A stretch of DNA of 64,000 nt from Spirosoma oryzae (lineage in GTDB: Bacteria; Bacteroidota; Bacteroidia; Cytophagales; Spirosomataceae), in contig NZ_PVTE01000007.1 of NCBI RefSeq assembly GCF_003002825.1, positions 1 to 64,000 on the forward strand, read 5' to 3'. The notes beneath the pieces were generated by a model that saw nothing but the letters and a program-made list of their open reading frames with translations, did not search any database and had not been told where the DNA came from. Within the stretch, counting starts at the first letter, position 1. The number at the start of each line of letters is the position of its first letter. The position numbers and the translations under genes were made by a program. This document shows, piece after piece, positions 54,087 through 62,420 of the stretch.

Positions 54087-54983
54087 ATGAAAAACTCTGC
54101 AAAACTTTGTCTGCTGCTTGCTGGCGTATGCAGCGCAAGCATCACCTACGGGCAACGCTACAACAACTACGACGATCGCAACGACCGGCCATCACCCCGC
54201 GATGAACGCCGGATGCGCGAAGATGACGAACGACGCATGCGTGACGAGATTGACGCGCGTCGCGACTACAACCGGCGTAACGAAGAATACCGGCGCTACG
54301 ATAACCGGTACGAAGATCGTCGGGGTGACGACCGTAACAACGGCCGCATGTTTGATGAGCGCGATTTGAGCAAGGCTTATGATGAAGGATTCGAAGACGG
54401 GCAGCGGAGCGTAGAAGCGGAGGAACGGCGGGAACGTCGCGAAAACTACAAGCACTTCACCTTTGGTATCTACGCCGGTGCCAACTCGACCCGCTTTGCC
54501 GGCGAGACGGTCCAATCGAATCGGCTGGCCGGACGGCTGGGCTATCAGGCTGGTTTCTTCGTACGGGGTGGTGGCCGGGTTTACGGTCAGATCGGTGCGG
54601 AGTATATGACCTCAAGCTCTGATTTCTACCAGGCCGGCGACGGGGCCAGTTTGAAGGATATTACCTCGAACGTTGATCAGAAGTACATTCAGATTCCAGC
54701 CCTGATCGGGGTGAAACTGGCGCAGTCGGAGCGGGGTGTCTCGGCGGTGCGGCTGGCCGTTGGTGCGGAATATGCCGCTCCGCTGGGCGTCAACAACAAC
54801 GCGTTTAACTTCCAGTCGGGCGATTTCCGGGCGGCTACGATCAACGGGATTGCGAACCTCGGTTTTGATGCGGGTCCGCTGCTGGTCGGTTTCACCTACC
54901 ACTACGGTTTTGCGGACGTAATTGCCAATACCAGCAACACCCAGCGCCGGATTCTGAGCGTCAACGTGGGTGTGAAGTTTTAA
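54087..54983 (+). CDS. Outer membrane beta-barrel protein with Arg/Asp-rich linker
   Basis: A 298-residue paralogue of the preceding protein. Signal peptide ends TYGQ. Residues about 25-115 are extremely charged, rich in Arg, Asp, Glu, Tyr and Asn (DERRMREDDERRMRDEIDAR), with a DEGFEDGQRSVEAEERRERR ending. The barrel runs from HFTFGIYAGANSTRFAGETV to RILSVNVGVKF. As with its neighbour the charged linker sits between the signal and the barrel, on the periplasmic side or as an exposed plug. Function unknown. Confidence 0.82.
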   Translation: MKNSAKLCLLLAGVCSASITYGQRYNNYDDRNDRPSPRDERRMREDDERRMRDEIDARRDYNRRNEEYRRYDNRYEDRRGDDRNNGRMFDERDLSKAYDEGFEDGQRSVEAEERRERRENYKHFTFGIYAGANSTRFAGETVQSNRLAGRLGYQAGFFVRGGGRVYGQIGAEYMTSSSDFYQAGDGASLKDITSNVDQKYIQIPALIGVKLAQSERGVSAVRLAVGAEYAAPLGVNNNAFNFQSGDFRAATINGIANLGFDAGPLLVGFTYHYGFADVIANTSNTQRRILSVNVGVKF

Positions 54984-55002
54984 TAGCATCTGTTATTCGC
55001 GT

Positions 55003-55047
55003 AACTGCGTACCGTAAGTTTGTCACTGACCGGTACGCAGTTTTTTT
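55003..55047 (+). terminator. Terminator of the second barrel gene
   Basis: AACTGCGTACCG pairs with CGGTACGCAGTT, followed by a run of seven T residues; 20 bases past the stop codon. Confidence 0.85.
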
Positions 55048-55070
55048 GTACCCTAACCTGCCGAACGACT

Positions 55071-55637
55071 ATGAATACGCTGTTCCCGATTTTTGTCAAA
55101 GCCAATCACCTGCATATTCTCATCGTGGGTGGGGGATACGTGGGGCTGGAAAAAGCAACGGCCCTGCTCGGCAACTCGCCCGACGCCCGCGTTACGCTGG
55201 TAGCCCCCGAGATTCGGGCCGAGCTGCGCGCGATGGCCGAACAGTATCCACTGCTGGAACTGATCGAGAAACCGTACGAAAGTCTGTATCTGAACGACAA
55301 AGACCTGGTCATCGTCGGGACCAACGACAAGGACGTAAATCGGCAGGTGCAGATCGACTGTAAGGCCCGCCGGATTCTGGTCAACGTCGCCGATACACCC
55401 GACCTCTGCGACTTTTACCTGAGTTCGGTCGTCAAGAAAGGCGACCTGAAAATTGCCATTTCAACCAATGGCAAGTCGCCAACCTTTGCCAAGCGCTTCC
55501 GGGAAGTACTGGAAGACATTCTGCCCGACAGCCTACAGGAAACGCTGGACAACCTGACGGCCATCCGCAATCAGCTCAAAGGCGACTTCGTCCAGAAAAT
55601 GGAAAAGCTGAATGAGATTACTAAGGTGCTGAAGTAA
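55071..55637 (+). CDS. Precorrin-2 dehydrogenase / siroheme synthase N-terminal type
   Basis: A 188-residue protein from MNTLFPIFVKANHLHILIVG. The Rossmann motif GGGYVGLEKA binds NAD; LVNVADTPDLCDFYLSSVV and KIAISTNGKSPTFAKRFREV are the CysG/Met8 signature regions. It oxidises precorrin-2 to sirohydrochlorin and may add iron. It lacks the uroporphyrin methyltransferase half of full CysG, so SUMT must be elsewhere. Alone here, with no sulphite-reductase genes beside it. Confidence 0.9.
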   Translation: MNTLFPIFVKANHLHILIVGGGYVGLEKATALLGNSPDARVTLVAPEIRAELRAMAEQYPLLELIEKPYESLYLNDKDLVIVGTNDKDVNRQVQIDCKARRILVNVADTPDLCDFYLSSVVKKGDLKIAISTNGKSPTFAKRFREVLEDILPDSLQETLDNLTAIRNQLKGDFVQKMEKLNEITKVLK

Positions 55638-55645
55638 TTACCTGC

Positions 55646-56647
55646 TTACAGGACACTGCTCGAATCGCTGTAGCGGGACAGCGCCAACCGATGAAAATAG
55701 ACCAGCTTATCAAGTAGCTTCGGGGGCGAACAAACCCGTACCGAACCACCCAGCCGGGCCAGTTCGTAAACTAGTTCATCGTTGATGATAATCTGTAGCT
55801 GTACCCGGAACTCGGTGTCGCTGTCGACAAGTATGTCGTCGTCCTGAAACGGATAAAACGGTTGTGCCCGAAAACGAAAGCCCTGCTCACGCGTGAAGGA
55901 TAACACAACCGTTTCGGCCGGATCATCGTAGACAGCGACGCCCAGCGCCTGACGAAAGTAGGCTTCAGCATCGAACAGCGGTGGTGTTACGGTTGTATCC
56001 AGCCGTTCGATAGAGCCGGCAATAATCCGGTCCAGACCAAACACGCGTAATTGCTCATCGGCCAGCCGCCAGCCAACCACATACCACCGATTCCGGTGTT
56101 CCTTGACCACGTAGGGGTAGATCTGGTGCGTTTTCGTGACCTCGGTATCGTAGCGCTGATGCTGGAACTGCACAACCTGCCGCTGATGAATCGCCTGTAA
56201 AAAAGCATCGACCCATTCGCTCCCCTTGGTATACGGCACGGATTCAAAGAAAATGTATCGTCCGAAATCGTCGGCCTGACTACTGCGAAACCGAACGGCT
56301 TTGTCGAGTTTGTCGACCGTGCCGCGTAGATCATCAAACAGACTCAGGTGCTGAAATTGTTGCAGCGTCACCAGCGCCGTATGCAAGGTTGCCAGATCTT
56401 TGTCTGTAAGCGTTACGGTAGCCGCCAGTTCAAAAGGGTGCGTGTAGTAATAGCCCTGCTGCCGATAGTCATAGGCAATCGGTGCCCCATATTCCTCCCG
56501 TAAGAGTCGGATGTCTTCGCGAAACGTACGTTCTGAGCAACCGCACCGGTCAAGCAGGTCTGCCTTCGATTTGGGTTTGCCGCCCCAGCTAGTCAGGTAG
56601 TCATTGATTTTCTTCAGGCGTGCGTATTGGTTTTTAACGATGGGCAT
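55646..56647 (-). CDS. WYL-domain transcriptional regulator
   Basis: A 333-residue regulator. Residues 1-60 form an N-terminal HTH (YARLKKINDYLTSWGGKPKS; DRCGCSERTFREDIRLLREE). Residues about 145-215 form the WYL domain, with RQVVQFQHQRYDTEVTKTHQ, the core RWYVVGWRLADEQLRVFGLD and IIAGSIERLD; a C-terminal extension follows. WYL regulators bind nucleotide or nucleic-acid ligands and several repress CRISPR-Cas genes. This one is divergent from cas6 with a 149-base gap holding a nested inverted repeat, so it is a likely regulator of the locus. Confidence 0.88.
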   Translation of the reverse strand: MPIVKNQYARLKKINDYLTSWGGKPKSKADLLDRCGCSERTFREDIRLLREEYGAPIAYDYRQQGYYYTHPFELAATVTLTDKDLATLHTALVTLQQFQHLSLFDDLRGTVDKLDKAVRFRSSQADDFGRYIFFESVPYTKGSEWVDAFLQAIHQRQVVQFQHQRYDTEVTKTHQIYPYVVKEHRNRWYVVGWRLADEQLRVFGLDRIIAGSIERLDTTVTPPLFDAEAYFRQALGVAVYDDPAETVVLSFTREQGFRFRAQPFYPFQDDDILVDSDTEFRVQLQIIINDELVYELARLGGSVRVCSPPKLLDKLVYFHRLALSRYSDSSSVL

Positions 56648-56654
56648 AAAAAAG

Positions 56655-56728
56655 TGTGGTTAGGCAAATAGATTGCCGTTTCAGAAGTCACCTTTGGGTC
56701 ACGATTTACCTACCGTTGCCTAAACACA
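56655..56728. promoter_or_regulatory. Nested inverted repeat in the WYL-cas6 gap
   Basis: TGTGGTTAGGCAA (56655-56667) mirrors TTGCCTAAACACA (56716-56728) with one mismatch. The left arm also pairs with TTGCC 5 bases on (GGCAA-ATAGA-TTGCC). Position between divergent genes makes it a candidate WYL operator. Confidence 0.45.
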
Positions 56729-56796
56729 GGCGTTGAAACAAGTAAAACAACCGAAGCCGCCAATTTACCTTTCGCTACCCACGCCGATAAACAGAT

Positions 56797-57612
56797 ATGC
56801 AGTTCAGAATCACTTTAAAACCTGTCGCCCGCCAGACGCTTGTACCCTTCAATTACGCCTACCGATTGAGCGCGTTCATCTATGCCGTATTGGCGGAAGC
56901 TGATCAGCAGTACGCGACGTTTCTGCACGGCCAGGGCTACGAATATTCGAGTACACGCCGGTTCAAGCTGTTCACGTTTTCGGACCTGATTATCCCGAAC
57001 GCGCGCGTCGATACCAGAGCGGGGGGACTGTGGGTGACAACGCCCCACATCGAATGGGTGGTTAGCTTCTTTATCGATAGCGCAGCCCAGCATTTCATCA
57101 TGGGTCTGTTTCAGGACCAGCGCTGCGTTATCGCGACACCCAGACATCGTGCAGAGTTCATCATTGAGCGTGTCGAAGCCGTGCCGGTGGAGATTCCCAC
57201 AAACACCATCCAATTGCGTACGCTCTCACCCGTGGTGATTGCCGAAAAGGATGAACGTGGCATGGATCAGTACCTGCACCCCGCCGACGTACAGTTCGGA
57301 CCGTTACTGATCGACAACCTGCTGGCGAAGTGGAACAGCATTCCCCGGCCCGTTTTAGCGGGTGATTCGTCCACCGATGACTTTGTCACATCGGCAATAA
57401 CCTACCGACTGCTACCCAGCCGGGAGCCCAAATCCAGGCTGGTCACGATCAAAGAAGATTCGCGGGCGGAGACGAAAGTGCGTGGCTGGTTCGGCTTCAC
57501 GTTCGAGTTAAGCGGCCCGAAGGAGATTTTAGAATTGGCCGTGCTGGCGGGGATTGGGCGGTACAACGCCGAGGGGTTCGGGGCGGTGGGGATACAAAAT
57601 AGCCCAGACTAA
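56797..57612 (+). CDS. cas6: CRISPR-associated endoribonuclease Cas6
   Basis: A 271-residue Cas6. It begins QFRITLKPVARQTLVPFNYA with RLSAFIYAVLAEADQQYATF, the usual Cas6 opening. It ends with the glycine-rich loop LAVLAGIGRYNAEGFGAVGI that marks the second RRM-like domain. His and Tyr residues in the first domain (FLHGQGYEYSSTRRFKLFTF) may include the catalytic His. It cuts pre-crRNA within repeats. It has host-like GC, unlike the cas3-cas5 genes beyond the 349-base gap. Confidence 0.9.
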   Translation: MQFRITLKPVARQTLVPFNYAYRLSAFIYAVLAEADQQYATFLHGQGYEYSSTRRFKLFTFSDLIIPNARVDTRAGGLWVTTPHIEWVVSFFIDSAAQHFIMGLFQDQRCVIATPRHRAEFIIERVEAVPVEIPTNTIQLRTLSPVVIAEKDERGMDQYLHPADVQFGPLLIDNLLAKWNSIPRPVLAGDSSTDDFVTSAITYRLLPSREPKSRLVTIKEDSRAETKVRGWFGFTFELSGPKEILELAVLAGIGRYNAEGFGAVGIQNSPD

Positions 57613-57620
57613 GCTGGGCT
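57601..57620 (+). terminator. Short hairpin at the cas6 stop codon
   Basis: AGCCCAG pairs with CTGGGCT around the stop codon of cas6 (loop ACTAAG). No T-run. It may attenuate read-through into the gap. Confidence 0.35.
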
Positions 57621-57646
57621 AATTCCTAGGTTGGTACGATTATAAG
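57616..57646 (-). CRISPR. Possible degenerate CRISPR repeat, 5' half conserved
   Basis: On the minus strand it reads CTTATAATCGTACC, then AACCTAGGAATT. From memory, type I-B repeats of the form GTTTTAATCGTACC...TGGAATTGAAA(G/C) are common, and TAATCGTACC and GGAATT match at the expected spacing. The 3' handle (GAAAG) is lost. There is no intact array in the window to compare with. Confidence 0.4.
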
Positions 57647-57675
57647 CCATTATGAGACCTATTTGACACATCAAT

Positions 57676-57705
57676 CTTTCAATTCCATCCAGAATATGCG
57701 AAGAT
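57676..57705 (-). CRISPR. Possible degenerate CRISPR repeat, 3' half conserved
   Basis: The minus strand reads ...GGATGGAATTGAAAG, matching the 3' end of the type I-B repeat that supplies the crRNA 5' handle (ATTGAAAG). The 5' half is diverged. It is 29 bases upstream of the other copy, a short spacer length. Confidence 0.35.
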
Positions 57706-57961
57706 ACAAAAATATCTGGATTACGTTAAATTGCTGATTTTCAGTAGTTTAAAAAATATGATTGATATATAAACTATTAGACACTTCAATTGGAAACTTT
57801 TACTGGTCTCTGTAGTTTTATGACCATAGCAGGATCAGTAGTAGTTGATAGCGGAAACTGAATCAATTTAAGAGGTAGCTTCCAAACCTACCTTGGACGA
57901 AGCCAAGTGAAGATTACTGTTTGCCAACGAGCAGTTCACTACTGACCTGTTTTTTTCTAAT

Positions 57962-60559
57962 ATGAAAGAGTTCTATCAACAGCTTCTGGGCAATCAATTC
58001 GAGCCGTACGATTATCAAATTCGAGTTGCAGAACTACTATTATCCGGTAGAAATGTGATTTTGTCTGTACCAACAGGAGCGGGTAAAACTTGGGCTTCGG
58101 TTATGCCCTTTCTGTATGCTCGGAAAAAATCTTTAACTGATTTTCCCGCTAAACTGGTCTATAGTTTGCCGCTACGCAGTTTAGCTAACTCAATACATGG
58201 TGATCTGACAAATGAGAAACTTAAAAAGAAGCTTGATGAACTGGCTGGTACAGCGATAAAAATACAGACGGGTGAATTTAGTGACGATCCTTACTTTGAA
58301 GCTGACTTTGTTTTCTCAACCATTGACCAAACGCTAAGTAATTTCTTGTGTTTTCCACTGCCTTTGTCACGGGCACAAGCTAATCTAAACGCAGGGTCTT
58401 TGATTGGTAGTTACTTGGTTTTTGATGAGTTTCATTTGCTCGATGAAGACCGATCGATGACTACCACAATCGGTTTATTAAAAAAATTGGAGCAAGTGAG
58501 CCGGTTTTGTATCATGACGGCTACACTAACTAAAGACATGATGCAAAGCTTGCAAAAGCATTTAGCTAATTGCGAGATCGTGACACTGGACAATTTTCCT
58601 CAGGACAAGCCAAAAATTCATTCATTACGTGCTCCTGAAGGTAAAGTCAAACGTAGTCTTTCTCTTAAGAAAAACCCAATTACAGTTAGTAATATTGTAG
58701 CAGATTATAATGCCTCGTCTAAAATGAAATCTATTGTATTATGTAATCGTGTAGAGCGGGCGCAATTACTATATCAGCAGTTAACAGATTATTTCGTTGA
58801 CAAACCTAATCCACCTAAAGTTATCTGCCTTCATTCTCGATTCATAGCCAGAGACCGCCAAGAAAAGGAAACTGACTTGAAACAAATATTCGGGAAAGAA
58901 AGCCCTCCTACCAACGCCATCTTAATTTCTACACAGGTTATTGAGGCCGGAATGGATATTTCTTGTGATGTAATGCATACGGAAATATCACCAATCAACT
59001 CATTTCTTCAGCGTATAGGCCGCTGTGCTCGATTCGGCGGTGAATTTGGTCAAGTCTGTGTATACCCAATCCTAGATGAAGCAGACGATTCATCGTATAA
59101 TGATTTGCTCAAAAGAGACGATTTGACAAAAGAGGATAAAAAAGAAATCAAGCGGATGCAAGACGCTTATCTACCTTATGATCGGACGCTTTGCGAACAA
59201 ACGATCAGTGCTTTACGAAGCTACAACTACATTGACGAGTCAGTAGCAAATAGCCTAATTGAGAATCTGTTGGGAGATAAAGAGCGAGCTTTATTCAATA
59301 AGATACGAGAGGGTAATTATAGTGGTATTGTCCGTAGCTGGGAGGAATGTGCCAAGAATGCTTACCGAGACTTAGTTCGGGATATTCAGAGTGTCAACGT
59401 AGTGCTAGTTCATGAGAGCGATAAAAAGAAGGTTGAACGAATTCCATTTGCATATGAAACAGTGAGCTTATATAAATGGACATTAGTAAAATGGCTGAAT
59501 CAAGCGAAGGAACTTGCTAACTACAATGAAGATGACTTGGCTTGGTGTCTGAAAGATCCCGATATTATAGACGACGACGAACAACCAACTCAAACATTAC
59601 AGCGTATTCCAACTGCTGACTTCGAAAAAATACCAGACAAGATTTTTCTGAATGCAGACTATTTCGGGTATGATTCGTCTATTGGGCTCAACAACTTTTT
59701 GATTAATACTTATGGCCGAACGTCGCGCAAAGCTGAAAGGAAAGCGAATAAAGAAGAATTTGGTCCGCTTAAGAAAGATACTTTTTCGCAGCATACTCTA
59801 GGTTTATTATCGTGTTATGAAAAGGAATTTAGACAGCAGTCACTCTACACACGAAATCAATTTGCAACGTATTTCGAACAATATTTTCATATCAAAAATC
59901 TGACTGCTGAACGAATTGATGAATTTGTTAGACTAATGATTTTGTATCACGATTATGGTAAATTGAACGAAGCCTGGGCTCATTCTATGTGCCGATATCA
60001 AGCCGCAAAAGAAGAGTTAAAAATTTTACCCCTTGCTGATCGTAGCGCAAGACTTCAGGTAATACTTGGCACAGAAGAGAGAAACAGTCCTAAATATAAA
60101 GGATACTTAGCCCATTCAGATTTTGACCGAAACAACGAAGATGACAAAAAACTATCTGATAAATTTTTGAAAAATCGGCCACCTCATGCTAGTGTAGGTG
60201 CCTGCGTAATCCTGCGGGTGCTTAGCGAGTGGGCCACTTTACATCAGATTGAAGGGGATGCCTTCGATTACTTAGTGATCGCTGTTGCTCAGGCAATTGG
60301 CCGCCATCACAGCGCATTGATTAAAGGTGACTCTATGCCGTTTACAATTAGTCCCGAAGCACATAAAGGTTTCCTTAAACTTTCCCAATCACAGGGTTTC
60401 GACTTTACGCCACCGCTCAGCACACTCCGCGATAATGTACTTAAGCAACCTTTTCCAGAAGGAGTAGAGTCATTTTACCTCTGGTTGGTGCGTATTCTAC
60501 GTTTGTGCGACCAGAAAGCAACTGCAAACCTAAGCACCTACCTAAATGCTAACCTTTAG
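57962..60559 (+). CDS. cas3: Cas3 helicase-nuclease with C-terminal HD domain
   Basis: An 865-residue protein. The helicase comes first: Walker A SVPTGAGKTW (about 36-45), LVFDEFHLLDEDRSMT (DEFH, about 155), TATLT motif III, IISTQVIEAGMDIS-like motif V (ILISTQVIEAGMDISCD) and motif VI QRIGRCARFG (about 350). The HD nuclease comes last: MILYHDYGKLNEAWAHS (His-Asp near 663), RPPHASVGACVIL (about 740) and AQAIGRHHSALIKG (about 780). Canonical Cas3 has HD at the N-terminus. It unwinds and degrades target DNA recruited by Cascade. Two bases separate it from the cas8-like gene. AT-rich. Confidence 0.92.
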   Translation: MKEFYQQLLGNQFEPYDYQIRVAELLLSGRNVILSVPTGAGKTWASVMPFLYARKKSLTDFPAKLVYSLPLRSLANSIHGDLTNEKLKKKLDELAGTAIKIQTGEFSDDPYFEADFVFSTIDQTLSNFLCFPLPLSRAQANLNAGSLIGSYLVFDEFHLLDEDRSMTTTIGLLKKLEQVSRFCIMTATLTKDMMQSLQKHLANCEIVTLDNFPQDKPKIHSLRAPEGKVKRSLSLKKNPITVSNIVADYNASSKMKSIVLCNRVERAQLLYQQLTDYFVDKPNPPKVICLHSRFIARDRQEKETDLKQIFGKESPPTNAILISTQVIEAGMDISCDVMHTEISPINSFLQRIGRCARFGGEFGQVCVYPILDEADDSSYNDLLKRDDLTKEDKKEIKRMQDAYLPYDRTLCEQTISALRSYNYIDESVANSLIENLLGDKERALFNKIREGNYSGIVRSWEECAKNAYRDLVRDIQSVNVVLVHESDKKKVERIPFAYETVSLYKWTLVKWLNQAKELANYNEDDLAWCLKDPDIIDDDEQPTQTLQRIPTADFEKIPDKIFLNADYFGYDSSIGLNNFLINTYGRTSRKAERKANKEEFGPLKKDTFSQHTLGLLSCYEKEFRQQSLYTRNQFATYFEQYFHIKNLTAERIDEFVRLMILYHDYGKLNEAWAHSMCRYQAAKEELKILPLADRSARLQVILGTEERNSPKYKGYLAHSDFDRNNEDDKKLSDKFLKNRPPHASVGACVILRVLSEWATLHQIEGDAFDYLVIAVAQAIGRHHSALIKGDSMPFTISPEAHKGFLKLSQSQGFDFTPPLSTLRDNVLKQPFPEGVESFYLWLVRILRLCDQKATANLSTYLNANL

Positions 60560-60561
60560 TC

Positions 60562-62409
60562 ATGATCTACACAGTTCTTAAACAATCTGGTACTTACGCT
60601 GAAACGCTGGAATGGCTTGGGTTCGGCTATTTCTTGCAAAAACTGTGTGGTGAGTTATACTGTAACGAAGACGTGCGAATCATGCTTAGCAACGAACCGC
60701 ATCAATACTGTATTTCAGTTAATCGGGACATCACTCAGGCCGACCTCGCTACGTTGTCTTACTTCTGGGTATTACCCTTCATCAAAAAAGAAGCAAAGAC
60801 GCCAACACCGGAAGGCATACCACTTGCTGAGTTACGCAATTATTCTAAGCAGAAGGATATTCGAAACCGGAGAAGGGCTGAGCGTGAAGAGATTCAAAAA
60901 GATAAAACTCTCTCAGGACTGGAGAGGAAGTTAAAGCTTAAAGAGTTAGCAATACTGCATTCTTCAGAATTAGAAGAGCGGTTAGACTTAGATTTTGATG
61001 TGTACCGGGAAATGGTACGAAATCCCTATCCGGCTTATCTAAAGTTATTTGAAAATTTTAATAACAACCGAGCCGATTTTAGACAACTGATATGGGAAAT
61101 ACTTTCTCATTACACTAAGATCGGAAGTGTAGTAAAAAGCCATATTAAAACAATAACCGTTAAAATAACGGCCCAACAGCTTTATAGTCCTAATCAAGGA
61201 AAAGGCTCGAATCGTGAAAAAGCGGATGGTCCTAAAGCCGAAAATCTGGATGGATTTTGGATACCTGAGACAATGAAGTTGGCAGGTGCCCTACAGACCA
61301 TGTTTTGTCAATACGTAAAGGTAGGAACGGGCTTGGACCTAAAAGTTAACGTACCTGAATTTAATGAAATAGAATATCAACAGGTCAATAAACTGCTAAG
61401 CTCTTTCAAGAAGACATTGACATCAAACTCTGCTATCAAGGTTGATATTCTTAATGTACTGGCGTTTTGCAAAGCGTTTATTGAAAACAGTCCAGAGTAT
61501 AATAGCAATTCCGGCTGGCGACGGATAAAAATTACGAATTCGATGAACGGCTTTTACTCAGTTATTCAGAAAGACCTCGGGCAGAATCGTGCCGTTGTAA
61601 ATATGTCTTTCTTAGGCATACCTACTTTTATCGAGTATCGAAACGTCGATGAAGCAGAAACGTGGCTTACCATTCTAAATGAGCAAGGATCTATTATCAA
61701 AAGCATCGAAGAGCAAGGAGATAGTATTGATGGCCTTCGTGCCTATCGCTCTTTTTTGAGTGGATCTGATTTAAATAATTTTTTTCAGTTCAGTACCTTT
61801 TATGCAACATATCTAACGCGCGAGTTAGCCGCCGAACACTATTATGTAAAACCTTTTAATACTGAACATCTAAACCAATTTTTCAGCAGTATGAGTACTG
61901 AAACGCTCAAGCTTGAGGAAATCATCACAAACCCTGGCTTCATCAGTGTTGCAAGAGCAATACGCAACAGCACAATCCGGCTCCAATTTAAACCTAAAAA
62001 GGAGCGGAATTTTAATGTCCGGTACGGTTTGTCTCAAGAACTACAAACTAAGTCGAAGTCAACAGATGACTTAGCTACGTTTATTGGCGAATTTGTTTCT
62101 TCGTACAATACAGAAACAGCACGTTCGCGTGAAAAACTCTTAGACAAATTCGATTCATGGAATGCTATCCCTGATCATCTCAAAAAAAGCCAGAGAAGTG
62201 CGGTCGAAGACGATGAAATAGCAAGCTTTTACATGCTATTGAATAAGTATGAGAAATCACCTCGGCTTATTGGTGCAATGCTGGCAGCCTATGGCTTTGC
62301 ACGAACAAAATGGGATAATACATCAGGAAGTAAAGCCCAGGATGCCTCAAATGAACCCGATAATACCGACGACGGAACTGAAGTAGAAGAAACGGACATT
62401 GATTTTTAA
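60562..62409 (+). CDS. Cas8-like large subunit of Cascade
   Basis: A 615-residue protein between cas3 and cas7. It opens TYAETLEWLGFGYFLQKLCG. The C-terminal third has segments I associate with Cas8 of the MYXAN/I-B group: FFQFSTFYATYLTRELAAEH, FNTEHLNQFFSSMSTE, EEIITNPGFISVARAIRNST, FNVRYGLSQELQTKSK, and the ending LNKYEKSPRLIGAMLAAYGF. A Lys/Glu-rich helical region (about 85-140) is predicted coiled coil. Cas8 recognises the PAM and helps recruit Cas3. The assignment rests on position and these weak patterns, so subtype is uncertain. An acidic tail (DDGTEVEETDIDF) ends it. Confidence 0.7.
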   Translation: MIYTVLKQSGTYAETLEWLGFGYFLQKLCGELYCNEDVRIMLSNEPHQYCISVNRDITQADLATLSYFWVLPFIKKEAKTPTPEGIPLAELRNYSKQKDIRNRRRAEREEIQKDKTLSGLERKLKLKELAILHSSELEERLDLDFDVYREMVRNPYPAYLKLFENFNNNRADFRQLIWEILSHYTKIGSVVKSHIKTITVKITAQQLYSPNQGKGSNREKADGPKAENLDGFWIPETMKLAGALQTMFCQYVKVGTGLDLKVNVPEFNEIEYQQVNKLLSSFKKTLTSNSAIKVDILNVLAFCKAFIENSPEYNSNSGWRRIKITNSMNGFYSVIQKDLGQNRAVVNMSFLGIPTFIEYRNVDEAETWLTILNEQGSIIKSIEEQGDSIDGLRAYRSFLSGSDLNNFFQFSTFYATYLTRELAAEHYYVKPFNTEHLNQFFSSMSTETLKLEEIITNPGFISVARAIRNSTIRLQFKPKKERNFNVRYGLSQELQTKSKSTDDLATFIGEFVSSYNTETARSREKLLDKFDSWNAIPDHLKKSQRSAVEDDEIASFYMLLNKYEKSPRLIGAMLAAYGFARTKWDNTSGSKAQDASNEPDNTDDGTEVEETDIDF

Positions 62410-62420
62410 CTAATATTCAC

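Larger units (their letters stand above)
57613..57961. other. cas6-cas3 gap with possible degenerate CRISPR repeats
   Basis: An AT-rich gap of 349 bases. Near the left are two repeat-like sequences (listed separately). There is a hairpin CCAGAATAT/ATATCTGG at about 57687-57720 and another, AGGTAG/CTACCT, at about 57872-57894. A 13-codon ORF starts at 57820. The cas3 promoter must lie here, but I cannot assign it. Confidence 0.5.

Noticed and set aside
57820..57861. 13-codon ORF in the cas6-cas3 gap as a possible CreT-type toxin
   Set aside because: Too short to separate from chance, no ribosome-binding site seen; the gap itself is reported instead.
57613..57961. Intact CRISPR array in the cas6-cas3 gap
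   Set aside because: Only two degenerate half-repeats, no regularly repeated unit; no array is visible anywhere in the window.
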